From: Methylobacterium haplocladii
GTDB taxonomy: Bacteria; Pseudomonadota; Alphaproteobacteria; Rhizobiales; Beijerinckiaceae
NCBI RefSeq assembly: GCF_007992175.1
Contig: NZ_BJZT01000025.1
Location: forward strand, 56,781 to 120,780
Length of the DNA: 64,000 bases
Reading direction: 5' to 3'
The position numbers and the translations under genes were made by a program. Of the stretch, positions 35,641-44,251 are shown piece after piece. The notes beneath the pieces were generated by a model. The model saw only the letters and a list, made by a program, of their open reading frames with translations, made no database searches and was not told the origin of the DNA. How positions within the stretch are numbered: position 1 is the stretch's first letter; every line of letters starts with the position of its first letter.

Positions 35641-37922
35641 GCTGCAGCCGCCACAGGGTCGCTTTCGATAAGATCTCGCCCGATTGCTGCCTCGAACCAT
35701 TTAAGGCCGTCGGCCACATAAGCTGGCGGCTTTATTGCTTTGGCATCATTGATCATCAGACAGTCGATGGCAAAGGCCGCCTTCTCAGCGCTTTTCAGAA
35801 GCTCGTGCAGCTCGTCGGCTAGATTTTCGCCAGTTTCCGCAGCTGCGACGACATTTTTAATCTTTTCGGCCACCGCTGAGCCAGTAATTTTTTTAGTCAC
35901 CTCGTGATTTTCAAATATCAATGCGTCTTCAAATGTCCGCGGAATGACTGTATCAGAGCCCTTGCCTGGAAGCGTGACCGTTGTAGGCTTCTGATACGCC
36001 ACGTAAAGCTCGTAACCGTCGGCATTTGGAAGGCTATGTTCGTCCGAATTTAGACTGCACAGCGAGTCAATCTCTTCCATTTGCGGATGCCAGTCTTTTA
36101 ACACTGGATTCGTAGTTCTCTGCTTCGCGCCGATTGTAGGTTTTGCACTTTTCCAGCGTGAAGGCTTACCTGGAGTCTGCGACAAGGCGCAAGCGTCAAG
36201 ATCTGCAATAATTAGTGTCGCAAGACCGAGCTCATCAACCAAAGCTTTGAATTTATGTGTATGCGCTCCGCCGATGTCAAGTATCGTAACGTATCGGCGC
36301 GCCAATGACTCAAAATGATGCCTGATAAAGTGCGGGATGAGAATCCGTTCTGCCTGACCTTCGACAAAAATAATGCCATCGGCGAAAAATAGATCGCAAT
36401 GAGTCGCTTTTAAGTAGCGCTTTACAAAACGTTGCGTGGCGTCTCCTTCACCGAAAACATAGGAAAGATTTGCAACAGTCGTAGTTGCAGTTTCGGCCAA
36501 CGATACGGCCGGCCGTCGCCGGAAATAGCGAAGGCTCGAAAAATCAGCTTCATGCGCGACATGGCTCGAATGCGTGCTGACCACTAACTGGGTTGAGAAC
36601 GTCGTGTTGGCGCCAAGATCACTATGCTTGCGGAGCAAGCCATACGCCTTTTTAATAAAAACTTGCTGAACTTGCGCATGTAGGTGCGCTTCAGGCTCTT
36701 CTACTATGACAAGGTGCAGTGGCTCGATCTTCTCTTCTCTTGTAAGATCGCCTTCAAGGCTCGCTTTGCCAACGCGCATCCACTCGTCACGGTAGCTCAT
36801 TAACATAAAGATCATCGCAATGAGGTTTTGATAGCCAAGACCAGAATAGTCCTCAGGAAGTTGCAGGGTCTTCGTGCCATCTCCTGAAGGGTCTCCGACT
36901 TGATATTGCACGGCAGAGCCATGTTTTAGCCCGTCCGTTGCCTTGAGCATGGTACTTATCTTGAGCTTTGGGTTTGCAATACCCGGATAGCCGAGATCCT
37001 CAAGTTCTTTAAATGCCGCGGAGAATCCGTGCTTCAGCCGCTTGTCGAAGTTTTTTTCCGCACTCTGAATTGCTCCAAGCGCGTCGTAGTCTTCGGGTGA
37101 GGGTGTTCTAGTCGGATCGATGTGTCGGTCGTAATAGGATCTCAGTTGATCAGATAGCCGGCGCTTAAATCGGCGGCTATTCTGCTGGTGTTCGCCCGCC
37201 CGTTCGGTAGATCGATCCACGCGTTCGCCAGCGTCGGCAAAATCTCGCTGCGCGGCAATCTCGTCGATCTTGATAAGCCCTTTGAACGGATTAGCGCCAA
37301 GCGCAACAGCGGTCGGCGGAAGCGGTTGGGGCGTCGCTAAACCTTTGACGGGCGCAACACGTGCGGCCGGATCAAGAGTATAAGTTTGTAGCGATACGTA
37401 CGCGTTTAACCGCCGCTCCAAAAACTCCGTGAGGCAGCTTGGCCAAACCTTGATAGCGTCTGACGTTCCAGATTGTGCCTTGACGATAAGACCGGCGGCC
37501 GCATGCTCTCGCAGATAATCGGCTTTCAGCTTATCCTGATCGATCAATGTGTACGCTAACCGGACTCCAAGCGCCCCGCCCCTCCATCCAAGCGTTGGTA
37601 TCAGATGAACGACGTGCTGAATTTCTTGGACCGGAACGTCCAGCCAGACGTCCATTGACGGCAATTGATCCGCGAGCGAGGACGTAGCGTCCTCTTCAGC
37701 CTCCCACGCTGAGCCAACGGCGTCGATTCCAACCCAGTTGGCAATCGTTATGTCACGCAAAGAGAGCTTATTAGGCGCAAGCAAAAAATATCTCAACGCG
37801 ACCATAGCAGACGTTTTCCCACTATTGTTGGCTCCTACAAATATTGTGGTCGATCCGTCGATATCTATATGAGTCGATTTGAGTTTTCTAAAATTTATAA
37901 CTTCGATGCATGTTATTTTCAT
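35637..37922 (-). CDS. gajA: OLD-family ATPase-TOPRIM nuclease of a Gabija-like defence system (GajA)
   Basis: 761 residues. N-terminal ABC-type ATPase: Walker A FVGANNSGKTSAMVAL (residues ~30-39), Walker B LHLVIVEEPEAHLHAQ, H-loop QLVVSTHSSHVAHEAD. C-terminal TOPRIM nuclease: GIIFVEGQAERILIPHFI (metal-binding Glu) and TLIIADLDACALS (Asp-x-Asp). This is the class 2 OLD arrangement used by GajA, here ~180 residues longer than the B. cereus protein. A helicase gene follows with a 4-nt overlap. ATG 37922 chosen over the frame start at 38021. The promoter must lie in the AT-richer stretch 37923-38100. Confidence 0.82.
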   Translation of the reverse strand: MKITCIEVINFRKLKSTHIDIDGSTTIFVGANNSGKTSAMVALRYFLLAPNKLSLRDITIANWVGIDAVGSAWEAEEDATSSLADQLPSMDVWLDVPVQEIQHVVHLIPTLGWRGGALGVRLAYTLIDQDKLKADYLREHAAAGLIVKAQSGTSDAIKVWPSCLTEFLERRLNAYVSLQTYTLDPAARVAPVKGLATPQPLPPTAVALGANPFKGLIKIDEIAAQRDFADAGERVDRSTERAGEHQQNSRRFKRRLSDQLRSYYDRHIDPTRTPSPEDYDALGAIQSAEKNFDKRLKHGFSAAFKELEDLGYPGIANPKLKISTMLKATDGLKHGSAVQYQVGDPSGDGTKTLQLPEDYSGLGYQNLIAMIFMLMSYRDEWMRVGKASLEGDLTREEKIEPLHLVIVEEPEAHLHAQVQQVFIKKAYGLLRKHSDLGANTTFSTQLVVSTHSSHVAHEADFSSLRYFRRRPAVSLAETATTTVANLSYVFGEGDATQRFVKRYLKATHCDLFFADGIIFVEGQAERILIPHFIRHHFESLARRYVTILDIGGAHTHKFKALVDELGLATLIIADLDACALSQTPGKPSRWKSAKPTIGAKQRTTNPVLKDWHPQMEEIDSLCSLNSDEHSLPNADGYELYVAYQKPTTVTLPGKGSDTVIPRTFEDALIFENHEVTKKITGSAVAEKIKNVVAAAETGENLADELHELLKSAEKAAFAIDCLMINDAKAIKPPAYVADGLKWFEAAIGRDLIESDPVAAAA

Positions 37923-38335
37923 TGAATAGCATTTCAATTTTCTAGAGATGCGCCAACAATCTCTATTGAAGGTCGGCCGACAGAGAACCATACCTGTCAG
38001 CAAAAAGATAGAGACTAGCATCGGTAAAACAATCTATAAGCTCGGGTCGCTATCTATCTTGGCCAGCAATGTTGATCCCGTGAGATCCTTGACGTAAAAA
38101 TGGGTGTTTGGACCGGACGGGCTGCAAACCCACGCTTGACGCCCCCCACCAATCAGCCCATCCGTCCCCCCCGCGCGCGCCGTCACGACGGCGTCGCATC
38201 CCGTCCGCAACCCATCCCCATCATGCCCAGCGACAGTCGCAGTCGATCGACCATGCCGTCTCCGGCTGCCGGGGCCTGACCCACGCGGATCGGCTCACCC
38301 CGGCCGCCCGCGGCGGCCGGCAACAAGGTGAGCCC
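37923..38335. other. Divergent region between gajA and mgtE
   Basis: The first ~180 bp are AT-rich and belong to the island; from ~38130 the composition is chromosome-like. Frames continue upstream of mgtE to 38108 but with poor pattern. No gene supported. Confidence 0.45.
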
Positions 38336-39706
38336 ATGAACGACCTCGTCACGATCGATCCGGTGACCGATCCGGCCGTGCTCGCGGCCCGGCTCAGGGA
38401 CGAGCGCGCGCCCGACATCGTCGAGGCGCTGAACGCGCAGCGGCCCGAGGTGGCAGCGGCGATCCTGCTCGGGCTGCCGCCGGAGCGGGCCGTCGAGGTG
38501 CTCGACCAGCCCGGGCTCGATGCGGTCGTCGAGATCGTCGAGGCGCTGCCGCGCGACCGGGCCGGGCCGCTCCTCGTCGGCATGGCCGCCGACCGCCTCG
38601 CCGACGTGTTTCGCCTGCTGGCGGAGCCGGCGCGCTCCGACCTCCTGGAGCGGGTCGACCCGGAGACGCGGGACACCATCCGGGCGCTGCTCGCCTACCC
38701 GGAGGAGAGCGCCGGCTCGATCATGACGACGGAGTTCGTCAGCGTGCCGGCCACCTGGACCGTCGGGCAGACCCTCGACCACATCCGCCGGGTCGAGCAC
38801 ACCCGCGAGACGGTCTATTCGGTCTATGTGCTCGACCCCGCGAGCGGCGTGCTCCTCACCGCCGTGCCCCTGCGGCGGCTGATCTCGGCCGAGCCGGGGG
38901 CGAGCGTGCTCGCGGCCGCGCCGGGCAAGCGGCCGGTGACGGTCTCAGGGCTCGCGAGCCGCGACGACGCGGCCCGGCTGATCTCGAAATACGACCTGCT
39001 CGCCGTGCCCGTGGTCGACGGGATCGGGCGCCCGATCGGCATCGTCACCGTCGACGACGTGATCGACGCCATGGTCCAGCGCCAGACCGAGCAGGTCCAG
39101 CGCTTCGGCGGCATGGAGGCGCTCGACGAGCCCTATCTGCGCATCAGCTTCGGCGAGATGCTGAGGAAGCGCGCCGGCTGGCTCGCCGTGCTCTTCCTCG
39201 GCGAGATGATGACGGCCTCCGCCATGCAGGGCTTCGAGAACGAGCTCGAGAAGGCGCTGGTGCTCACCCTGTTCATCCCGCTCATCATGAGCTCGGGCGG
39301 CAATTCCGGCTCGCAGGCGACCTCGCTGATCATCCGCGCCCTGGCGCTCGACGAGGTGCGCCTGCGCGACTGGTGGCGCGTGGCGCTGCGCGAGTTGCCC
39401 ACGGGGCTGGCGCTCGGCGCGATCCTCGGGGCGCTGGGCATGGCCCGCATCGCCGCGTGGCAATGGCTCGGCCTGCACGATTACGGCGCGCATTGGGGGC
39501 TCGTGGCGCTCACCGTCGGCACCGCGCTCGTCGGCATCGTCACCTTCGGCTCGATGACCGGCTCGATGCTGCCCTTCCTGCTGCGCCGCCTCGGCTTCGA
39601 CCCGGCCAGCGCCTCGGCCCCGGCCGTGGCGACCCTCGTCGACGTCTCGGGGCTGGTGATCTATTTCGGGGTGGCTGCGATCATCCTGCGGGGGACGCTG
39701 CTGTGA
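38336..39706 (+). CDS. mgtE: Magnesium transporter MgtE
   Basis: 456 residues. Residues ~1-110 form the superhelical MgtE_N domain (VEALNAQRPEVAAAILLGLP), ~118-240 a CBS pair (SAGSIMTTEFVSVPATWTVG; LLAVPVVDGIGRPIGIVTVD), and ~270-456 five membrane helices including FIPLIMSSGGNSGSQATSLI and GSMTGSMLPFLLRRLGFDPA with the Asp/Gly residues of the pore. Dimeric Mg2+ channel closed by Mg2+ binding to the cytoplasmic domains. ATG 38336, with AAGGTGAGCCC before it. No M-box riboswitch recognised. Confidence 0.93.
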   Translation: MNDLVTIDPVTDPAVLAARLRDERAPDIVEALNAQRPEVAAAILLGLPPERAVEVLDQPGLDAVVEIVEALPRDRAGPLLVGMAADRLADVFRLLAEPARSDLLERVDPETRDTIRALLAYPEESAGSIMTTEFVSVPATWTVGQTLDHIRRVEHTRETVYSVYVLDPASGVLLTAVPLRRLISAEPGASVLAAAPGKRPVTVSGLASRDDAARLISKYDLLAVPVVDGIGRPIGIVTVDDVIDAMVQRQTEQVQRFGGMEALDEPYLRISFGEMLRKRAGWLAVLFLGEMMTASAMQGFENELEKALVLTLFIPLIMSSGGNSGSQATSLIIRALALDEVRLRDWWRVALRELPTGLALGAILGALGMARIAAWQWLGLHDYGAHWGLVALTVGTALVGIVTFGSMTGSMLPFLLRRLGFDPASASAPAVATLVDVSGLVIYFGVAAIILRGTLL

Positions 39707-39806
39707 ACACCCCCGTAAGCCGCCGTTAAAGACGTTCCGGCATAGCTCTTTCGGCCGAAGTCACGGATCCGTGCGCGGAGCGTCGGCCGACGAGGACGTT
39801 GGGGTC

Positions 39807-40607
39807 ATGCTGGGTTCCGGTTCGCAGAGTCCGTTCGACGCCTCCGCGTACGACGTCATCGAGGCGGCCGTGGCCGAGACCGAGCGCGGCCGCCGCTTCC
39901 TGGCCGAGTTCGCCCGCCGCCACCGCGGCGCCGACACCGACACGCTGCTGCAGGCGATCGCGCGGCTGGAGAGCGTCGTCACCCGCGATGCCGCCGTGCT
40001 CACCCCGCCGGACGCCGTGCGCGAAACCCTCGCCGCCATGGCCGGGAGCATCGCGCGCACCCGCGACGACATCGCGAACATGACCCTGCCCGACGGGCAC
40101 GAGAGCCCGGCCGCCCCGGCCACCCTCGATACCCTCGTTCAGGGCGCCGAGCGGGCCACCTCCGAGATCCTCGGCGCCGCCGAGGCGATGCAGGAAGCCG
40201 CCTGGAGCCTGCGGGAAAAGGGGGCCGATACGGGGCTCTGCGACGTGCTCGACCGGCACGCCATCGCCATCTACACGGCCTGCTCGCTCCAGGACCTCTC
40301 GGCCCAGCGCACCGGCCGCGCCATCGCGACCCTACGCGAGCTGGAGACCCGGATCGCCGCGCTGCTCGGCCGGGAGGCGCCCCCCGTCGCCGAGCCGCCG
40401 AGCGCAACGCCGCCCCCGCTCCCGGACGCCCTGCCCGAGGCGGACGAACTCGACTTCGCGCCGGCCGAGCCCGAGGCGGAGCCGCCGCCAGCCGGTCCGC
40501 AGCCCCGCAAAGTGACCGCCGAAGCCGGGGGTGGCGACGACCTCGCCCTGGCCTTCGCCGATCTCGACAGCCTCAGCATCGAAGAGAAGATCGCGCTGTT
40601 TTCGTGA
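39807..40607 (+). CDS. CheZ-like protein phosphatase (chemotaxis), probable
   Basis: 266 residues from ATG 39807; a GTG at 39771 is also possible. A long helical N-terminal part with heptad-like pattern is followed by ACSLQDLSAQRTGRAIATLR. This resembles the CheZ active segment, where Asp143 and Gln147 are in QDLTGQ; both the Asp and the Gln are kept here. A Pro/Ala/Glu-rich linker leads to a C-terminal LALAFADLDSLSIEEKIALF helix, like the CheY-binding tail of CheZ. It would dephosphorylate CheY-like response regulators. CheZ is not universal in alphaproteobacteria, so the assignment is tentative. No chemotaxis gene is adjacent. Confidence 0.6.
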   Translation: MLGSGSQSPFDASAYDVIEAAVAETERGRRFLAEFARRHRGADTDTLLQAIARLESVVTRDAAVLTPPDAVRETLAAMAGSIARTRDDIANMTLPDGHESPAAPATLDTLVQGAERATSEILGAAEAMQEAAWSLREKGADTGLCDVLDRHAIAIYTACSLQDLSAQRTGRAIATLRELETRIAALLGREAPPVAEPPSATPPPLPDALPEADELDFAPAEPEAEPPPAGPQPRKVTAEAGGGDDLALAFADLDSLSIEEKIALFS

Positions 40608-40642
40608 GCGCGCCGGCGGCGCTCCGCCTGCTATAGGCGGGC

Positions 40643-41083
40643 ATGGCCCTGAACCTGCTGAAGCTCTGCGTCGGCCCCGCCACGATCGGCGAGCTCGAAG
40701 ACCGCATCGCCCACAACCGCGCCGAGATGATGCGCCTGGGCCAGACCCCGCGCACGGTCCACACCACGCGCATGGTGCCCAAGCGCAAGCGCGAGATCGC
40801 CGGCCGGGGCTCGATCTACTGGGTGATCAAGGGCACGCTGCTCTGCCGCCAGGCGATTACCGCCATCGAGCCCTTCACCGGAAGCGACGGCATCGGCCGC
40901 TGCGAACTCGTGCTCGACCCGGTGGTGAAGCCCGTCTCGCCGCGCCCCTGCCGCCCCTTCCAGGGCTGGCGCTACCTCCGCCAGCGCGACGCCCCGAAGG
41001 ACCTCGACCACGCCGCCGCCGGCGACCTCGCCGAGATGCCCGAAGCCCTGCGGCGGGAGCTGGCGGCTCTGGGGCTGATCTGA
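40643..41083 (+). CDS. DUF1489 family protein
   Basis: 146 residues. Start MALNLLKLCVGPATIGELED and the middle TRMVPKRKREIAGRGSIYWV are typical of DUF1489, a conserved alphaproteobacterial family of unknown function. Soluble, no signal peptide. It follows the CheZ-like gene by 35 bp on the same strand and may share its transcript. A GGCGGGC stretch precedes the ATG but no clear ribosome site. No activity is known for the family. Confidence 0.85.
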   Translation: MALNLLKLCVGPATIGELEDRIAHNRAEMMRLGQTPRTVHTTRMVPKRKREIAGRGSIYWVIKGTLLCRQAITAIEPFTGSDGIGRCELVLDPVVKPVSPRPCRPFQGWRYLRQRDAPKDLDHAAAGDLAEMPEALRRELAALGLI

Positions 41084-41273
41084 GGGCGCGGGGCCGCTCG
41101 CGGTGCGTTTGGACCGTGTCGGCCCGCTTCGACGGGCAGACCTCGCCCGCCTGTCGGGACAGGGTCCGCCCTCCGCACGGAAGTCAGGCCCACCGAAGCG
41201 TCGGATCGGGGTCACGCCGCGCTCGAGATCTCGGGCGATGGCGATCGAGACCGCCATCGACGTCGTCGCGCGT

Positions 41274-42404
41274 TCATTTTGCCTGGGGCGCTGCACCAGC
41301 GGGCGGACTCGACAGCTGTTGCCGGATCTCGGCCAGCTTCGCCTGCGCCGCGGCAAGTTCCTGCCGGGTGGCGGCGAGGCGCTCGTCGAGTGCCGCCGTC
41401 TCCTTGTTCCGCGCCGCCAGGCTCTCGGCCAGCGTGGCCAACTCGGCCTGGGCGTCGGTCTGACGCTTCTGGAGCGCTTCGAGGGCAGCCGTCCCGGCGT
41501 CACGGTCGGCGGCCAGCTTCTGGAGCGTCTGCTCGGCCTGGCCGCGCTCGGAGATGACGCGGTCGCGCTCGGCCCGGGCGTCGGCCAGTTCCTTCTGGGT
41601 GGCGGCCAGCGCATCACGACCCTGCTGGACCTCACGCCCGGCCTGCTCGATCTCGGCGGCAAGCTTCTCGCGGTTGGCGGACAGGCCGGCGACGGCCTGC
41701 TCGACCTCGGACCGGCGCTTGGCGGCCTCCTCGGCGGCGTTCCGCGCATCGACGAGTTCCTTCTGCGCGGCAGCTGAGCCCTCGCGGGCCTTCTGCTGGC
41801 TCGCCTCGGCCTTGGCCAGGTCGGCGGTCTTGCTCGTGGCTTCCTGTGCCATGGTCGAGAGATCGGCCCGCAGCTTCGCCTCCTGCTGCCGGGTCTCCTC
41901 CAGCCTGCGGCCGACATCGGCGAGTTCCTGGGTGCGCGCGACGGCGGCCTTCTCCGCGGCGTCGGTGGCCTCCTGCATCGGCGCGAGCTTCTTCTCGGCC
42001 TCGGTCACCTGGGACTGCAGGTCGGCGAGGCGCTTCGTCTCGGCTTCGGACGCGTCCTTCGCCTTGGAGGCCTTGGCTTCCGAGTCCTGCCGTTCCTTGG
42101 ACAGGGCGGCCAGTCGGGCCGTGGCCTGCTCCGCTTCCTGGGCAGCTTGGCGGTCCTGCTGCTGGGCTGTGGCGATCTTCGCCTGCAGCGCGCTCAGGGT
42201 GCCGGCGGTCGAGACCTGGCGATCGAGCTCGCCCTGGATCGACGCCTGCCGGGCCTGCAGGTCCTGAATGCGATGGTCACGGGCACTGCGCTGGCGCGAG
42301 CCGGCGATGGAAGCGACCACCAACCAGACCAGAAGCACCGTGGCGATGACCGCGAGGCTGAACGGGAGGGGTCTGCGAAGTTCCGCGCGATAGTCGATGG
42401 CCAT
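41274..42404 (-). CDS. Membrane-anchored coiled-coil protein
   Basis: 376 residues. One N-terminal membrane helix (FSLAVIATVLLVWLVVASIA), then ~330 residues of almost unbroken coiled coil, rich in Ala, Gln and Glu with regular heptads (SALQAKIATAQQQDRQAAQE, LAKAEASQQKAREGSAAAQK, EKLAAEIEQAGREVQQ). The topology suggests an inner-membrane anchor with a long periplasmic or cytoplasmic rod. The Gln-rich repeats recall structural or scaffold proteins. First of a minus-strand series of envelope/stress genes when read from the right, it lies last in that set. Function unknown. Confidence 0.7.
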   Translation of the reverse strand: MAIDYRAELRRPLPFSLAVIATVLLVWLVVASIAGSRQRSARDHRIQDLQARQASIQGELDRQVSTAGTLSALQAKIATAQQQDRQAAQEAEQATARLAALSKERQDSEAKASKAKDASEAETKRLADLQSQVTEAEKKLAPMQEATDAAEKAAVARTQELADVGRRLEETRQQEAKLRADLSTMAQEATSKTADLAKAEASQQKAREGSAAAQKELVDARNAAEEAAKRRSEVEQAVAGLSANREKLAAEIEQAGREVQQGRDALAATQKELADARAERDRVISERGQAEQTLQKLAADRDAGTAALEALQKRQTDAQAELATLAESLAARNKETAALDERLAATRQELAAAQAKLAEIRQQLSSPPAGAAPQAK

Positions 42405-42437
42405 GGTGCTCTCTGCGATTGCGTGGGGCGGCGCGGG

Positions 42438-42749
42438 TCAGGGGATCGGGAGGGCTTCCCCCGGCGTCGGCTCGGCCGCGGCTGCACCGGGCTCCGGACC
42501 CGTGTCTCGATTGGCCGGCGAGGCGTGCCCGGCTTCGACCAGTGTGCCGATCATCCGAAGGAGTTCACGGCGCTCGGGTGAACCGAGATCGGTCGAGAGG
42601 AAATCCACGATGCCGATGCGAGTCGCCGTGCCGCCGGAGGCCTCGTTCGGCTCGTGGAATACGAACACGTCGGCTGGATCGCCGCCATGGCAGAGGAACC
42701 AGCGATCGCCGTTGGAACTGGCATGGATCGGCGTCCTGACGGTTGTCAT
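42438..42749 (-). CDS. 103-aa hypothetical protein
   Basis: Contains IHASSNGDRWFLCHGGDPAD and VFVFHEPNEASGGTATRIGI then VDFLSTDLGSPERRELLRMI, with a Pro/Ala-rich tail. It looks like a small globular domain with a conserved WFL..G.P...V..E pattern often seen in Rhizobiales hypotheticals. No signal peptide. ATG 42749. It precedes the coiled-coil gene by 33 bp, so a transcript may join them. Unknown function. Confidence 0.55.
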   Translation of the reverse strand: MTTVRTPIHASSNGDRWFLCHGGDPADVFVFHEPNEASGGTATRIGIVDFLSTDLGSPERRELLRMIGTLVEAGHASPANRDTGPEPGAAAAEPTPGEALPIP

Positions 42750-42821
42750 GAGAAACTCCGCTGACGCATCGACAGACCGGACGTGGTCGGCACCCGGGGG
42801 CCCCGACCGTTCGTCCGTTGG

Positions 42822-43295
42822 TCAGGCCGGCTGGCGACCGTCCTGGGCGTAACGTTCGATGGCCGAGGGCAGGTCACGCGACAGGCGTAAAAGAATGTCG
42901 GCGCGGCTCAGGCCGGTCTGCTTCTGGAGCCCGTCGAGGGTCTCCGATCCGATGGCCTTCTCCAGGTCCGCCTCGGAAACGTCCCGGTTCACCCCCTGAT
43001 TGACCCAGGACTGGGCGGTTTCGCCGTGGCCGCCCTTGGTGAAGTGGTCGACGAGTTCCGTCAGACCGCTGGCGATCAGGCCGCCGACGCCGGCCGTGCC
43101 CAGGCCACCGAGCAAGCCGCTCAACCCACCCGACCCTTCCGCCGTCGAACCCGAGGTGTGCGGAACGGCCGGAACGGCGCCGTGAGCCTTGTCGCCGGCG
43201 CCCTTGAGCAGCTCGGCGATCTTGTCGCGGTTCTGGTAGCCGGCCACGGCCAGCAGGCCCAGCAGCGCGGTCATCGAGGGATAGCCCTTGCTCAT
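42822..43295 (-). CDS. YidB/DUF937-like protein
   Basis: 157 residues. Gly-rich core SGGLSGLLGGLGTAGVGGLI, then LTELVDHFTKGGHGETAQSW and VNQGVNRDVSEADLEKAI, and LDGLQKQTGLSRADILLRLS at the end: the pattern of YidB family proteins (DUF937). Soluble, with an N-terminal hydrophobic stretch (MTALLGLLAVAGY) that is too short for a confident signal. ATG 43295. YidB proteins are linked to stress but their role is unknown. Within a run of small stress-type genes. Confidence 0.78.
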   Translation of the reverse strand: MSKGYPSMTALLGLLAVAGYQNRDKIAELLKGAGDKAHGAVPAVPHTSGSTAEGSGGLSGLLGGLGTAGVGGLIASGLTELVDHFTKGGHGETAQSWVNQGVNRDVSEADLEKAIGSETLDGLQKQTGLSRADILLRLSRDLPSAIERYAQDGRQPA

Positions 43296-43387
43296 GGTCG
43301 GTTCCTTGGCGTGATCGTCGTTGGAGACTTCATAGGGTCGGACGTCGAACGCCTTCGATGCGGTTTTCGTTCGCCGCCGACCGTCGA

Positions 43388-43477
43388 TCAGCGAGGCCGG
43401 CGTCCACCGCCGAAGCGCCGGCTGACGTAGGCGATGACCTTGGGAAGCAGGAAGGCCGTCAGAAGCTTGCGGAGCAT
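43388..43477 (-). CDS. 29-aa basic amphipathic peptide, tentative
   Basis: MLRKLLTAFLLPKVIAYVSR followed by RFGGGRRPR. One hydrophobic, Lys/Arg-flanked helix; no clear ribosome site. It sits between two genes of the stress run on the same strand. Short basic membrane peptides with this look are known in Rhizobiales, but nothing here proves expression. Confidence 0.35.
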   Translation of the reverse strand: MLRKLLTAFLLPKVIAYVSRRFGGGRRPR

Positions 43478-43503
43478 GGGAGGCTTTCAGTTTCAGGGAA
43501 GGA

Positions 43504-43887
43504 TCAACGCGAGCGTCGCACGAGCCAGCCGAGCGCGAGGGCGATGGCCGCGACCGCAGCCAAGGTGGTGCCGCGATTGTCATCGGCATGGGAGATGGCC
43601 CGACGGCCGTAGGCTTCGCCACGGTCGCGGGCCTGGCGCGCATAGCGTGAGCCGTCGTCGATGATGCGCTCGCCGCGACGGCGCGCTTCGTGAGCGAGGT
43701 GGCTGCCGTCCTCGATCAGGTCCTCGGCGCGATCGCGGGCGCGGCCGTAGGCGTATTGGGCGCCGCCGGCGACCTGATCGACCGCACCGCGGACCTGGCG
43801 GCGGGGATCTCCGGTGAGGCCGCCGATGGCGGTCTGGGCGCGGCCCTTGAGATGGCGCTTGGCGCCGCGGAATTCGTCGCGGTTCAT
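43504..43887 (-). CDS. CsbD-like protein with C-terminal membrane helix
   Basis: 127 residues. The N terminus (MNRDEFRGAKRHLKGRAQTA then IGGLTGDPRRQVRGAVDQVA) has the CsbD pattern. The middle is a charged helical repeat (RARDRAEDLIEDG, RRRGERIIDDGSRYARQARD), and the end is a hydrophobic helix followed by RRSR. The plan is a stress-type protein attached to the membrane by its C terminus. Same plan as 45219-45650. Function of CsbD proteins is unknown, but they are induced in general stress. Confidence 0.78.
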   Translation of the reverse strand: MNRDEFRGAKRHLKGRAQTAIGGLTGDPRRQVRGAVDQVAGGAQYAYGRARDRAEDLIEDGSHLAHEARRRGERIIDDGSRYARQARDRGEAYGRRAISHADDNRGTTLAAVAAIALALGWLVRRSR

Positions 43888-43960
43888 GGTCCGCTCCTGT
43901 CGAGACTGCAGAGAAAGGTAGAGGCGGGACGGCCTGCCGGCCGCCCCGAAGTCGAACGGA

Positions 43961-44164
43961 TCAGATCTTGCTCTTGACCTTGTCGGCCAGGTTGGAAGCG
44001 CCGTCCTTGACGTCGCCGACCGTCTTCTGGGCTTCGCCCTTGAGTTCCTGGGCCTTGCCCTCGGCGACGAGCTTGTCGTTGCCGGTGACGTTGCCGACGC
44101 CCTGCTTGACGTTGCCGGCGGCCTCGTTGGCCAGGCCCTTGATCTTGTCGGTGGTGCTGCTCAT
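43961..44164 (-). CDS. CsbD family stress protein
   Basis: 67 residues: KIKGLANEAAGNVKQGVGNV and EGKAQELKGEAQKTVGDVKD are the two CsbD repeats. Soluble, highly charged, Lys/Glu-rich. Typical full length. ATG 44164 has AGGAGCATTTTCG before it. It sits between the CsbD-helix gene and the 308-aa membrane gene, all on the same strand, with gaps of 73-87 bp. Confidence 0.87.
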   Translation of the reverse strand: MSSTTDKIKGLANEAAGNVKQGVGNVTGNDKLVAEGKAQELKGEAQKTVGDVKDGASNLADKVKSKI

Positions 44165-44251
44165 CGAAAATGCTCCTGTCCGAGGGTTCAGGGGAACCGG
44201 CCGTACCCGACCGGTGAGGATCGGCCCCGGCGAACCGGGGCCGAATGGCGA

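Noticed and set aside
35637..37922. RecF/AddAB-type DNA repair reading of the OLD/UvrD pair
   Set aside because: The nuclease has OLD ATPase plus TOPRIM motifs, not RecF or AddB ones, and the pair is in a composition-shifted insert, which fits a defence system better.
40531..41463. 310-aa plus-strand frame over DUF1489
   Set aside because: It overlaps two well-supported genes in other frames and has Arg/Pro-rich composition.
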